A DNA stretch of 64,000 nt. Origin: Jeotgalibacillus alimentarius. GTDB taxonomy: Bacteria > Bacillota > Bacilli > Bacillales > Jeotgalibacillaceae. A program made the translations under genes and the position numbers. Below are positions 27,889 to 36,234 of this stretch, piece by piece. The first letter of the stretch is position 1; every line of letters begins with the position of its first letter. The DNA lies in assembly GCF_000829445.1 (NCBI RefSeq), contig NZ_JXRQ01000018.1:186001-250000 (forward strand), written 5' to 3'. The notes under the pieces were generated by a model, which was given only the letters and a program-made list of their open reading frames with translations, did no database searches and was not told the origin of the DNA.

Positions 27889-27998
27889 TTTCATCACTCC
27901 TTCTTTCATATTGTATCAATGTTCTTTCTTATTTGCTCAAGCATAGTTTGAACACGGGTGAATTAGAGAATATGATTGATATAGAGAGGAGAATGATG

Positions 27999-28916
27999 AT
28001 GGAAAAAAGACGGATTGGCTCTTCACCGTTAGAGAGCTCGTTACTGGGTCTCGGGTGTATGTCACTCGGAACAGAGTATAACGAAGCAGAAAAAATTATT
28101 AAAACCGCTTACGAAAACGGTATTAACTATTTTGATACCGCCGACTTATATGACTATGGAACAAATGAAGAAATTGTTGGCAGAGCTTTAAAGCCATTCA
28201 GAAGTGACGTTCTGATTGCAACTAAGGTTGGAAATCGTGCAAAAGATGATAAAAGCGGCTGGTACTGGGACGCATCAAAGTTCTACATAAAAGAACAGGT
28301 GAAAAATAGTCTTAAGCGGCTGCAAACAGATTACATTGACCTATATCAGCTGCATGGCGGTACACTGGATGACCCGATTGATGAAACGATCGAAGCATTC
28401 GATGAATTGAAACAGGAAGGATTAATCAGAGCTTATGGTTTTTCTTCAATCCGCCCGAATGTAATTAGGGAATATGCACCAAGATCTTCTGCTTCATCAA
28501 ATATGATGCAATACAGTCTGCTTGACCGCAGGCCTGAAGAACAGGCTTTTCCCTTACTGAAAGAAAATAACGTTTCGGTTATTTCAAGAGGTCCGCTTGC
28601 TAAAGGGCTACTGTCTGCAAAGTCCAATGAAAAACTCGCTGGACACGGTGAAAATGGATACGTTCATTACAGCCATCAGGAACTGAAGGAAGTGCTAGCA
28701 AACATTACCGGTCACTTTCATACCCGTTCATTGACAGAACTGGCACTTTTATTTAACGCATCAAACCCTGAAGTATCTACAATTATTGCCGGAGCGAGCT
28801 CCCCTGAACAGGTACAGGAGAATATTCATGCGATTAATCAGAAACCTCTTAGCCGCGAGGAAATTGAATTGCTGAAATCACTTACAAATAACAGGGGTTA
28901 TACTGAACACAGGTAA
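27999..28916 (+). CDS. yqkF: Aldo/keto reductase YqkF
   Basis: A 305-residue TIM-barrel NADPH-dependent oxidoreductase. The catalytic tetrad region is visible: NYFDTADLYDYGTNEE (Asp, Tyr about residue 52), LIATKVGN (Lys about 78) and LYQLHGG (His about 120). The NADPH-binding C-terminal part is TIIAGASSPEQVQEN. The physiological substrate is unknown. The last of three adjacent ATGs (27999) has AGGAG 7 nt upstream and yields the family length. The long upstream open frame has no support. Confidence 0.88.
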   Translation: MEKRRIGSSPLESSLLGLGCMSLGTEYNEAEKIIKTAYENGINYFDTADLYDYGTNEEIVGRALKPFRSDVLIATKVGNRAKDDKSGWYWDASKFYIKEQVKNSLKRLQTDYIDLYQLHGGTLDDPIDETIEAFDELKQEGLIRAYGFSSIRPNVIREYAPRSSASSNMMQYSLLDRRPEEQAFPLLKENNVSVISRGPLAKGLLSAKSNEKLAGHGENGYVHYSHQELKEVLANITGHFHTRSLTELALLFNASNPEVSTIIAGASSPEQVQENIHAINQKPLSREEIELLKSLTNNRGYTEHR

Positions 28917-28949
28917 CAAAAAATGAGGTGCAGCCGCACCTCATTTTTT
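28917..28949. terminator. Bidirectional terminator between yqkF and yqkE
   Basis: AAATGAGGTGC / GCACCTCATTT form a perfect stem around a 4-nt loop, with TTTTTT on the + strand and TTTTTTG on the - strand. Confidence 0.85.
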
Positions 28950-29168
28950 GTAGTTCGTCCAATCAAGGTCACTTTCATTAAGCAGTTCTTCAAAGGATTT
29001 ATTTTTTTCGCGCAATCTTTTTTCTTCAGCTTTTCTTGCAAGCTCTGCTTTTCTTTTATCCTCTTCTGCAGCTGCTGTCTGTTGTTTTAACATTTTGAGC
29101 TTTTCAAGCGTTTGCTCATTTAATGCATCCTTCAGTACTGCATCTTTTTCATTTTTCCCTTTTTTCAT
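28941..29168 (-). CDS. yqkE: YqkE-like small charged coiled-coil protein
   Basis: A 75-residue, highly charged protein rich in Lys, Glu and Ala. A helical or coiled-coil centre (about residues 18-55) and a conserved-looking tail (FEELLNESDLDWTNYKK) match the size and style of B. subtilis YqkE (DUF3886). No function is known. The ATG at 29168 has GGGGTG upstream; the frame is open further into scoB without another start signal. It is 16 bp downstream of scoB. Confidence 0.75.
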   Translation of the reverse strand: MKKGKNEKDAVLKDALNEQTLEKLKMLKQQTAAAEEDKRKAELARKAEEKRLREKNKSFEELLNESDLDWTNYKK

Positions 29169-29184
29169 ATGTGTCACCCCGCAT

Positions 29185-29847
29185 TTAGAAAGCTTCCATT
29201 CTAATGTTTTCAGAGATACGAAGGTCCGGCCCGGTGCTTGAAGTAATATCATCCACTGTATACCCGCGGGCAACTTCCGATAACTCCAGCCCTGCTGGCG
29301 TAACGTCTATGACTGCCCGTTCGGTGATGATCCGGCTGACAACCTTTTTGCCGGTTAATGGAAGTGAACACTCCCTGAGGATTTTAGGACTGCCATCTTT
29401 ACTGACATGTTCCATAATAATGATTGTTTTTCTTGCACCATGCACGAGATCCATCGCTCCTCCCATGCCTTTGATCATTTTACCCGGTATCATCCAGTTT
29501 GCCAAATCCCCTTGTTCAGATACTTCCATACCCCCAAGAATCGCCACATCCACATGTCCCCCTCTGATCATACTGAAAGACTCAGCACTATCAAAAAAAG
29601 CAGCTCCTTTTATGGCAGTGACAGTTTCTTTACCGGCATTGATCAGGTCCGCATCCAGCTCATTTTCTTCAGGGTATCTGCCAATCCCGAGCAAACCGTT
29701 CTCTGACTGCAGGATCACTTCTTTCCCTTCTGAAATATGATTGGCAACTAACGTCGGCATGCCGATTCCCAAATTCACATAGTCTCCATTATTAATTTCT
29801 TTTTCAGCCCTTTTGGCTATGGTTTCCCTTATTTTTTTCTTATCCAT
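29185..29847 (-). CDS. scoB: Succinyl-CoA:3-ketoacid CoA-transferase, subunit B
   Basis: A 220-residue beta subunit of a family I CoA-transferase, moving CoA from succinyl-CoA to acetoacetate. The catalytic glutamate is in [10 protein letters not shown] (about residue 50). Other motifs are [25 protein letters not shown] and [13 protein letters not shown]. The ATG at 29847 has GGAGGTC 8 nt upstream inside scoA and overlaps its stop by 8 nt. The longer upstream frame is unsupported. It works with ScoA and is next to an HMG-CoA lyase gene, which produces acetoacetate. Confidence 0.93.
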   Translation of the reverse strand: MDKKKIRETIAKRAEKEINNGDYVNLGIGMPTLVANHISEGKEVILQSENGLLGIGRYPEENELDADLINAGKETVTAIKGAAFFDSAESFSMIRGGHVDVAILGGMEVSEQGDLANWMIPGKMIKGMGGAMDLVHGARKTIIIMEHVSKDGSPKILRECSLPLTGKKVVSRIITERAVIDVTPAGLELSEVARGYTVDDITSSTGPDLRISENIRMEAF

Positions 29848-30547
29848 TTGATTGACCTCCGGCAGAAACAGTTTTTCTTTCAATTCTTTTTTCCTGGTCC
29901 GCCTGCAAAAGCCCCTGAACATATATACTCGGCGTATGAATATGATCAGGATCAAGCGCACCGGTTTCGACGAGTTCTTCCACCTCAGCGAGTGTTACTT
30001 TTCCTGCAGCAGCGATCATAGGATTAAAGTTGCGTGCAGTTTTCCTATATACAAGGTTTCCCATGTGATCGCCACGCCACGCTCTTACAATACTGAGGTC
30101 AGCTTTTAATGCATGCTCCATCACATATTCCTTACCTTCAAATGTTCTGACTTCCTTCCCTTCAGCAATTTGAGTCCCTACTCCCGCTGGTGTAAAAAAT
30201 GCAGGTACCCCTGCTCCCCCGGCTCTGATTCTCTCTGCAAGCGTTCCCTGTGGTACAAGCTCAACTTCAAGTTCTCCTGAGAGAACCTGTCTTTCAAATT
30301 CTTTATTTTCACCTACATATGATCCGATCATTTTATTAATCTGGTGATTCTGCAGTAAAAGTCCGAGTCCCCAGTCATCCACCCCGCAGTTATTTGATAT
30401 GACTGTCAGGTTTTTTACTCCGCTGTCTCTGATCGCCAGAATCAGCTTCTCCGGGATCCCGCAAAGTCCGAATCCCCCGGCCATCAATGTATCCCCGTCT
30501 TTTAAAACAGCAACAGCTTCAGCTGCTGACTGATAAATTTTCTTCAT
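29840..30547 (-). CDS. scoA: Succinyl-CoA:3-ketoacid CoA-transferase, subunit A
   Basis: A 235-residue alpha subunit with the glycine-rich CoA-transferase signature [19 protein letters not shown] at about residues 18-36, plus [15 protein letters not shown] and [21 protein letters not shown]. It forms the enzyme with ScoB (8-nt gene overlap). The ATG at 30547 has AAAGGGGC upstream. A cre-like operator overlaps the predicted promoter. The adjacent divergent gene is HMG-CoA lyase, pointing to leucine/ketone-body use. Confidence 0.93.
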   Translation of the reverse strand: MKKIYQSAAEAVAVLKDGDTLMAGGFGLCGIPEKLILAIRDSGVKNLTVISNNCGVDDWGLGLLLQNHQINKMIGSYVGENKEFERQVLSGELEVELVPQGTLAERIRAGGAGVPAFFTPAGVGTQIAEGKEVRTFEGKEYVMEHALKADLSIVRAWRGDHMGNLVYRKTARNFNPMIAAAGKVTLAEVEELVETGALDPDHIHTPSIYVQGLLQADQEKRIERKTVSAGGQSNG

Positions 30548-30583
30548 TATCCATGCCCCTTTCAGACCTTTTCGGCTACTCTA

Positions 30584-30611
30584 TTGTACCACTTCTATGA
30601 AAGCGCTTTAA
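30584..30611 (-). promoter_or_regulatory. scoAB promoter overlapped by a cre-like site
   Basis: TGAAAGCGCTTTAA at 30598-30611 matches the palindromic CcpA core TGAAAGCGCTTTCA at 13 of 14 positions. It covers the -35 region of a - strand promoter whose -10 is TACAAT (about 30584-30589), suggesting catabolite repression of scoAB. Confidence 0.55.
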
Positions 30612-30678
30612 TTCCTTCTTTTTCACCTTCTTTTTTTCTGATAAAGTTGAATTATGCTATTTAAAGGAGATGGGTCGT

Positions 30679-31578
30679 GTGGAATTGCCACGTTATGCTG
30701 AAGTAATTGAAGTTGGTCCAAGAGATGGACTGCAAAATGAAGGAAATTTTGTTCCTACAGAAAAGAAAACAGCGTTTATAAATGCATTATGGAGAGCAGG
30801 ATTCAAGGAAATAGAAGTCACTTCTTTTGTATCTCCAAAATGGGTGCCTCAAATGAGTGATGCAGCTGAGGTGATGAAAGAAGTTGGCGGACATTCAGGA
30901 ACAATGGTTCTTACACCTAATAAAAGAGGCATCGATACTGCACTGGCAGCAGGTGCTAAAGCTGTTGCCATTTTTATCGGTGTCAGTAGAACTTTTAATC
31001 AGAAAAATATAAACAAAACTACTGAAGAAGCAGTTGAAGGTCTGCTTCCACATATAAAAGAATTAAAAGATAGCGGAATCTATATCAGAGCCTGTATTTC
31101 CACAGCATTTCACTGTCCATATGAGGGGGCAATTAAACCGGCAGAAACGCTAGAATTATGTAAAAAGCTTGCTGATGCAGGTGTGAACGAATTAAGTGTA
31201 GCTGATACAATTGGTAAAGCTACGCCAAAAGAATCTTATGCATTATTCAGTATGCTGATAAAAGAATTGCCTGACGTCCTGATGGCCGCACATTTTCACG
31301 ATACCCGTAAAATGGCGCTTGCGAATATTTATGCTGCACTGTGTGCCGGTGTCACCAGATTCGATGCCTCAGCCGGAGGTCTCGGAGGCTGCCCGTTTGC
31401 GCCTGGTGCAAGCGGAAACGCCGCCACTGAAGATGTCGTGTATATGCTGGAGCGCATGGGTATTGAAACCGGTATAGATCTTGACCAACTTGTGCAGGCA
31501 ATCAGTATAGTAGAGCCTCATGTATCCCGTGAGCTTTCGAGCTGGTATTATCAGTCTTATAAAAAGAAGGAAAAATAG
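30679..31578 (+). CDS. Hydroxymethylglutaryl-CoA lyase
   Basis: A 299-residue TIM-barrel enzyme cleaving HMG-CoA to acetyl-CoA and acetoacetate, the last step of leucine breakdown. The HMGL-like signature VGPRDGLQNE (metal and catalytic residues) is at about residues 14-23. HFHDTR is the metal-binding His pair, and GGLGGCPFAPGASGN contains the active-site Cys. The GTG at 30679 has AAGGAG 9 nt upstream and gives the length of B. subtilis YngG (299); the ATG at 30670 abuts the ribosome-binding site. Divergent from scoAB. Confidence 0.92.
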   Translation: MELPRYAEVIEVGPRDGLQNEGNFVPTEKKTAFINALWRAGFKEIEVTSFVSPKWVPQMSDAAEVMKEVGGHSGTMVLTPNKRGIDTALAAGAKAVAIFIGVSRTFNQKNINKTTEEAVEGLLPHIKELKDSGIYIRACISTAFHCPYEGAIKPAETLELCKKLADAGVNELSVADTIGKATPKESYALFSMLIKELPDVLMAAHFHDTRKMALANIYAALCAGVTRFDASAGGLGGCPFAPGASGNAATEDVVYMLERMGIETGIDLDQLVQAISIVEPHVSRELSSWYYQSYKKKEK

Positions 31579-31593
31579 AAAGCAGGGATTGGA

Positions 31594-32511
31594 TTGAGAA
31601 AAAGAAACGTTGCTGCCTTTACAGCAATTACCGGAATCAGCGCGCTTGGCGTGCTGCTTTCTAACAAAATTATGTTTATGAAGCTGAAGGACCCGTCTGA
31701 AATCGAAGAACGTGAAAAGGCAGCTGGATATTTCGATCCTGACATGTACAGACAGCTGCCCAAAAAAGAATTCAGTATCCCTTCTCCGACCGGTTATGCT
31801 ATTCATACAGTCATTATAAAGAAATATCCACAGGCCCCATTTATCGTTTTTTGTCATGGGGTCACTGAAACAAAGATTAATTCGATGAAATACGTAAATT
31901 TGTTTCTTGAGAAGGGATTTAATGCGGTTATATATGATCATAGACGCCATGGTGACTCAGGGGGCAGAAGTACGAGTTATGGCCATTTCGAAAAAACAGA
32001 TTTAAAAGCAGTCATTGATCATTTGATTACCGAAGAAGGTGAACAGACGGTATTTGGTATTCACGGAGAATCAATGGGCGCTGTCACGATGCTTTTGTAT
32101 GCCGGGAGTGTTGAAGACCGCGGGGCCTTTTATATAGCGGACTGTCCTTTTTCAGACCTGACTGAACAGTTAAGCTTTTTGATGACTAAATCCTCGCGTT
32201 CTTCGTATATTATCAAAACGGCTCTAAACCTCGTGGGAACATTTATCTTGATTAGGGACAGATACAGGATCAGGGGGGTATCACCTAAAGCAGCTGTTAA
32301 AAACATACAGAAACCTGTTCTTTTTATTCATAGTAAGCATGACAGCTTCATACCTTCACACATGACAGAAACGCTTTATGACTTAAAAGAAGGTCCAAAA
32401 TCAATCTTTATACCTGAGGAAGGCGGGCATGCACAATCCTATACTGCTAACCCTGACGCATACAGCAAGCAAATCGACGAATTCTTAAATGAATATTTTT
32501 ATTCTAAGTAG
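31594..32511 (+). CDS. yqkD: Alpha/beta hydrolase YqkD
   Basis: A 305-residue alpha/beta hydrolase of unknown substrate, the same length as B. subtilis YqkD. An N-terminal hydrophobic segment (about residues 6-24) looks like a membrane anchor or signal. The oxyanion region VFCHGVTE, the nucleophile elbow GIHGESMGA (Ser about residue 156), an acid in the HSKHDSFIP region and the catalytic His in EGGHAQS follow in order. The start is TTG at 31594, 15 bp after the HMG-CoA lyase stop. Confidence 0.85.
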   Translation: MRKRNVAAFTAITGISALGVLLSNKIMFMKLKDPSEIEEREKAAGYFDPDMYRQLPKKEFSIPSPTGYAIHTVIIKKYPQAPFIVFCHGVTETKINSMKYVNLFLEKGFNAVIYDHRRHGDSGGRSTSYGHFEKTDLKAVIDHLITEEGEQTVFGIHGESMGAVTMLLYAGSVEDRGAFYIADCPFSDLTEQLSFLMTKSSRSSYIIKTALNLVGTFILIRDRYRIRGVSPKAAVKNIQKPVLFIHSKHDSFIPSHMTETLYDLKEGPKSIFIPEEGGHAQSYTANPDAYSKQIDEFLNEYFYSK

Positions 32512-32549
32512 CAAAAAAGCGCCTTTACTCAGGCGCTTTTTTGCTACTT
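32506..32549. terminator. Bidirectional terminator between yqkD and yqkB
   Basis: AAGTAGCAAAAAAGCGCCT / AGGCGCTTTTTTGCTACTT form a near-perfect stem of about 18 bp with T-runs inside both arms. Confidence 0.85.
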
Positions 32550-32870
32550 GATCATATTTTTCAAGCTCATCCTGCCATTAATTGTCTGTCCCGGGCTTTT
32601 CAGCTGAAACATGCGTGCTGACTCAGAATAGTCGATTTTAAGATTCTGATCATAAAAAACTGTTTTTGATTCTTCAACAAGGATCGGCCGGTCATTCGTC
32701 TCAATTAACTGATCTCCATCTGCCGCTTCCTCCACATACCAGAGGATAGGCACACCATTTAATACGCAGCCCGTTCCTTCAGTGTCATATTTTAATTTTA
32801 AAAAGCCCGATTCAGAAGGGATTTTTTCAGCAATTTTTTCTGCTGCCATACTGGTAATTTCAATTTTCAT
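32544..32870 (-). CDS. yqkB: HesB/IscA-like family protein YqkB
   Basis: A 108-residue protein of the iron-sulfur biosynthesis (HesB/IscA/YqkB-like) domain family, near the 107 residues of B. subtilis YqkB. The fold-defining segment YDTEGTGCVLNGVPILW is present, but only one Cys is seen. The usual C-terminal CxC of IscA scaffolds is missing, so cluster-carrier activity is doubtful. The ATG at 32870 has GGAGGCGG 8 nt upstream; five more upstream codons lack support. The end runs into the shared terminator. Confidence 0.8.
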   Translation of the reverse strand: MKIEITSMAAEKIAEKIPSESGFLKLKYDTEGTGCVLNGVPILWYVEEAADGDQLIETNDRPILVEESKTVFYDQNLKIDYSESARMFQLKSPGQTINGRMSLKNMIK

Positions 32871-32986
32871 ATTAACCGCCTCCATTTTTTAAGTATAGCA
32901 TGATCTTTATTGGATCTGGGGTATCTTGCTTTTGAAAAGCTTTTCAAGTAGCATCAGAAACGAATCATGTTTGCGGAGGGGATTAT

Positions 32987-33202
32987 ATGGAGAAAAAAGT
33001 ACAGATTAAAGTAATGGATAATGGATCTTTAAAAGTGACAGGGGATGTTGAACTCGTAGATATGGATGGCAACCAGTTTCCGGTTAAACAGGTATTCTCA
33101 CTGTGCAGATGCGGGCAGTCAAAACGAATGCCTTTTTGCGACGCATCACATAAAGGTGTTTTTGAATCTTGTGTCAGAGCAGAAAAAGAGTTGAATGAGT
33201 GA
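32987..33202 (+). CDS. CDGSH-type iron-sulfur protein
   Basis: A 71-residue single-domain protein with the 3Cys-1His [2Fe-2S] motif C40-x-C42-x8-C51-D-A-S-H55 (CRCGQSKRMPFCDASH). The usual CDGSH reads CDASH here. The N-terminal part (about 1-38) is a beta-rich domain. The role is probably redox or cluster transfer in the cytosol. The ATG has GCGGAGGGG upstream. It is monocistronic and convergent with the SDR gene across a palindromic terminator. Confidence 0.85.
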   Translation: MEKKVQIKVMDNGSLKVTGDVELVDMDGNQFPVKQVFSLCRCGQSKRMPFCDASHKGVFESCVRAEKELNE

Positions 33203-33206
33203 GTTA

Positions 33207-33237
33207 AAAAAAAATAAGCGCAATTGCGCTTATTTTT
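33207..33237. terminator. Bidirectional palindromic terminator
   Basis: AAAATAAGCGCAATTGCGCTTATTTT is a self-complementary hairpin with T-tracts on both strands, between the CDGSH gene and yqjQ. Confidence 0.85.
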
Positions 33238-34018
33238 GGTTAAAGCCTTTTTTACCGAGACGCTCCACCATGCCAGGTGCCAGAGTATAGGCTTTTGACG
33301 CTGCATTCATCCAGCCCGGAAGGTTCACTTCTCTTTTATCAGTATAAAATACTTCAACTGTCTTTTTTGCAACTGTACGCGGTGAAAGCATCCACTTCCT
33401 CACGTTATCTGTATACCTGCCCGACTGATCAGCTGTTTCAAAAAAGTCTGTTTCAATTGGTCCAGGATTAACTGCAGTAACCCGTATATTGTCCTCTGCG
33501 AGTTCCATTCTGAGACTGTTTGAGAATCCCAGTACCGCATGTTTGGCAGCAGAATAGACAGAAGATTTAGGAGTTGCAAGCTTCCCTGCCTGAGAGGCGA
33601 TGTTAACAAGATGCCCTCCCCGTGCTTTCATGGCTGGAATGACCGCTCTGCTCATCAGCATAAGCGCAGTAACATTTACATTGATCATTGAAATCATTGT
33701 TTCTGAAGGAGTATCCTCCAGCTTTTCAAACAGCCCAAACCCTGCATTATTAACCAGGATATCGATGCGGCCGCTTTCGTTTATAACAGATTGTGCGAAA
33801 GCCGGGATTTCTTCTATCCGGTTCAGATCAAACGGCCTGATCAGTACTTGACCGGCTCCAAACTGCCGGCACCTCTCCCCTGTCTGAATCAGTCCCCGTT
33901 CATTTCTTGCAGTTAAAATCAGATCCGCACCGCTTCTTGCAGCTTCTTCAGCAATCGCTCTTCCAAGGCCACCTGAAGCACCGGTAACCCACACTGTTTT
34001 TCCTGTTAAATGACTCAT
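33230..34018 (-). CDS. yqjQ: Short-chain dehydrogenase/reductase YqjQ
   Basis: A 262-residue classical SDR. The cofactor motif TGASGGLG is at residues 12-19, followed by NNAG (about 90), the catalytic Ser in VNIASQAG (about 142) and YSAAK (Tyr about 155, Lys 159). The C-terminal AVNPGPIETDFF is typical. The substrate is not predictable. It overlaps the yqjP stop by 4 nt, so the two probably act together. Confidence 0.88.
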   Translation of the reverse strand: MSHLTGKTVWVTGASGGLGRAIAEEAARSGADLILTARNERGLIQTGERCRQFGAGQVLIRPFDLNRIEEIPAFAQSVINESGRIDILVNNAGFGLFEKLEDTPSETMISMINVNVTALMLMSRAVIPAMKARGGHLVNIASQAGKLATPKSSVYSAAKHAVLGFSNSLRMELAEDNIRVTAVNPGPIETDFFETADQSGRYTDNVRKWMLSPRTVAKKTVEVFYTDKREVNLPGWMNAASKAYTLAPGMVERLGKKGFNQK

Positions 34019-34983
34019 AGTTTCACCCCGCTTTCAGCTTTGTAAATAACAGCTGACCCACTCATATCTGCAGCTCTGATTTCCCCTTCAGCCATCAAAT
34101 AATCAATTTGTCCCTGGGTTTCTGAAAGCGTGAGACCGAGCTGTTTTTTATAAATTTTGGGAAAAAGCTGAGTGCAGAGTTCAAATACAGTTGCCTCTTT
34201 CTGCTGAAGAAGTGATTTTACATATCCGGCGCGTTCGGCCTGTTTGATTAAGCGCTCGGAAATTAATGCAGCGGCCTGAACAATGACTTCTCCATGACCC
34301 GGATATACGACTGTAGGATTCAGTGCAGCCAGTTTTTTAAGCGATTCATTATATTGCAGCTGAGGGAGCGGCCTTGGCTGATTGATACCAAATGGAGGTT
34401 CAATCAGCGGATTAGATGAAATATGCCTGATCAGCAGATCTCCGCCTATAACCATGCCGTTTTCATGAATGAGTGATATATGTCCCTGCGAATGACCATG
34501 GGACTCCATTACACGCCACCCCTGATGTCCGGGCAGCAAATCACCGTCAGCCAAATATTCATCAGCCGGCCTCTTCCCCATGACACTCAGCGTCTCTTTC
34601 ATTTTTTCAATCAGGATAAAATAAGGTTCCGGCAGACCGGCCTGTTTGAAAAATTCATTGTAAAAAAAGTCATGCATGTTCATAAATGAATCGTTTCTGA
34701 CCAGAAACCGCTCACTGTCCTTATGTGCAAATAGCTTTGCATCACCGAAAAATTCAGTCAGACCTGCATGATCAGGATGATGATGCGTCAATACGATCTG
34801 ATCAATGTCTTCTGGCTGAAAACCAATTTCGTTCAGTTTTTTGATCAGCGTACCTTTCCCTTCAGCAGTGTCGGGACCCGTATCTATGAGTGTTACTGCA
34901 TCGTCTACCAATAAATAAGTATGAACATCCCCCACAGCAAACGGGGTGGGAATTGTAAGTTGGTGAATAACCGGATCTTTCAT
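34015..34983 (-). CDS. yqjP: Metallo-beta-lactamase-fold hydrolase YqjP
   Basis: A 322-residue glyoxalase II/metallo-beta-lactamase-fold protein with the zinc motif THHHPDH (about residues 74-80), later His in SHGHSQGH (about 178) and the ligand region GGDLLIR, plus a C-terminal winged-helix-like domain. The substrate is unknown. The ATG at 34983 has AGGAGGTTC 7 nt upstream and follows the B. subtilis YqjP size; the frame is open 38 codons further without support. It is co-transcribed with yqjQ. Confidence 0.88.
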   Translation of the reverse strand: MKDPVIHQLTIPTPFAVGDVHTYLLVDDAVTLIDTGPDTAEGKGTLIKKLNEIGFQPEDIDQIVLTHHHPDHAGLTEFFGDAKLFAHKDSERFLVRNDSFMNMHDFFYNEFFKQAGLPEPYFILIEKMKETLSVMGKRPADEYLADGDLLPGHQGWRVMESHGHSQGHISLIHENGMVIGGDLLIRHISSNPLIEPPFGINQPRPLPQLQYNESLKKLAALNPTVVYPGHGEVIVQAAALISERLIKQAERAGYVKSLLQQKEATVFELCTQLFPKIYKKQLGLTLSETQGQIDYLMAEGEIRAADMSGSAVIYKAESGVKL

Positions 34984-35071
34984 ATATTGAACCTCCTGGA
35001 ATGAATAACTATTCACTTTTTCTCTAGTGTAGCCTTTTTCCCCTGCTTTGTTAAGCGAAACAAAAATGTTC

Positions 35072-35100
35072 TTGACATTCAACTCTAAACTAAGCATAAT
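35072..35100 (+). promoter_or_regulatory. Sigma-A promoter of the proC T-box transcript
   Basis: A perfect TTGACA at 35072-35077, 17 nt spacer, CATAAT at 35095-35100. It lies just upstream of the T-box leader. Confidence 0.8.
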
Positions 35101-35106
35101 CTCAAT

Positions 35107-35345
35107 AATAAATAAAATCGATGATAAGGAATAGTAAGCGTCTATGGAGACAATAGAGAGCAGAATTCACAGGCTGAAAAATTCTGCAGTCCACCCAATC
35201 GCCGAACCTGCCCTTAGAGTGACATAAAACTGTCCGCCCTGCCCGCGTTAGAGGCGCTTTGAGTGTGCAGGATAGTCTGCAAATTAAGGTGGTACCACGG
35301 AAGAACCCTTTCGTCCTTTTTACAGGGACGGAAGGGTTCTTTAAT
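35107..35345 (+). promoter_or_regulatory. T-box riboswitch of proC
   Basis: The leader holds the conserved T-box element AAGGTGGTACCACGG (35289-35303). It is followed by a strong terminator hairpin (AGAACCCTT-CGTCC / GGGACG-AAGGGTTCT plus T-run, about 35303-35345). A candidate specifier is CCT (proline) at 35207-35209 in GAACCTG, followed by a purine as usual. It is expected to sense uncharged tRNA-Pro and allow proC expression. The specifier call is an inference from sequence context. Confidence 0.85.
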
Positions 35346-35367
35346 ATTTTCAGAGGAGGAATGTATC

Positions 35368-36180
35368 ATGAAAATTGTTTTTGTAGGAGCCGGTTCCATG
35401 GCTGAAGCAATGATTAAGGGGATGAAAAACTCAAGCGAATTTAAACATACAGATATCTGGGTGACCAATAAACATGATCACGCCAGGCTTGATAAGCTTT
35501 CTGAGCATTATGGTGTGAAATCTACCTATAATTTCAGTGAATTATTTGATGCGGCTGATCTGATCATTCTTGCAGTAAAACCGAAAGATGCAAAAGAGGC
35601 ACTCTCTTCCGTTAAGCCATTTTATAACAGACAGCTGCTGATTTCTGTGCTCGCAGGACTTTCGATCAGTTTTATTGAGCAGATACTTGGCCATGGAGCA
35701 ATTGCCCGTGCCATGCCTAATACGTCAGCCATGATCGGTGAATCTGCAACAGGGTTATCATTTAACAGTCAGCTCTCTGACTCTCAAAAAGCTGTAGCAC
35801 GCTCTATATTTTCATCGATCGGGTCAGTTACTTACGTGGAAGAATCACGACTTGATCTTGTAACGGGGTTATCCGGAAGCGGACCTGCTTATATTTATTA
35901 TGTAGTTGAAGCAATGGAAAAAGCAGCTGCTGAGCTTGGTGAGGATGCCATGCCTTTTATTATTCAGACATTAAAAGGAGCCGCCCATATGCTCGAAACA
36001 TCCAATCAGTCGCCTGAAAATTTACGAAAAGCCATTACAAGTGAAGGCGGCACAACTGAAGCGGGAATTGCTGAGCTAGACTGCAGACAGGTAAAAGATG
36101 CTTTTGCAGCCTGTATTAAAGAAGCCACAGTTCATTCTGAACGCCTGCGGAGACAATTTGAGCAGACTCACAGCAGTTAA
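35368..36180 (+). CDS. proC: Pyrroline-5-carboxylate reductase
   Basis: Catalyses the last step of proline synthesis, reducing pyrroline-5-carboxylate with NAD(P)H. The 270-residue protein has an N-terminal Rossmann motif VGAGSMAEAMIKGM (residues 5-18) and the family signature region with GLSGSGPAYIYYVVEAM and ITSEGGTTEAGI. The ATG at 35368 lies after AGAGGAGGAA; the longer open frame upstream is the T-box leader. It corresponds to B. subtilis proI next to yqjP. Confidence 0.95.
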   Translation: MKIVFVGAGSMAEAMIKGMKNSSEFKHTDIWVTNKHDHARLDKLSEHYGVKSTYNFSELFDAADLIILAVKPKDAKEALSSVKPFYNRQLLISVLAGLSISFIEQILGHGAIARAMPNTSAMIGESATGLSFNSQLSDSQKAVARSIFSSIGSVTYVEESRLDLVTGLSGSGPAYIYYVVEAMEKAAAELGEDAMPFIIQTLKGAAHMLETSNQSPENLRKAITSEGGTTEAGIAELDCRQVKDAFAACIKEATVHSERLRRQFEQTHSS

Positions 36181-36234
36181 TACTTGCAGTGCTCGAGCAG
36201 CTTTCAGTACGATTGTATAAAAGGAGCTGTGTTC

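Noticed and set aside
29204-29740. Long + strand open frame (178 codons) opposite scoB
   Set aside because: It is antisense to a clearly recognised CoA-transferase gene, has no ribosome-binding site, and its product is a low-quality Ser/Pro-rich sequence without motifs.
31369-31950. 193-codon - strand frame over the HMG-CoA lyase/yqkD junction
   Set aside because: It covers the 3' end of one recognised gene and the 5' end of another and shows no family features.
35095-35367. Coding start of proC further upstream (frame open from about 35263)
   Set aside because: That stretch is the T-box leader and terminator; the strong ribosome-binding site and family N-terminus place the start at 35368.
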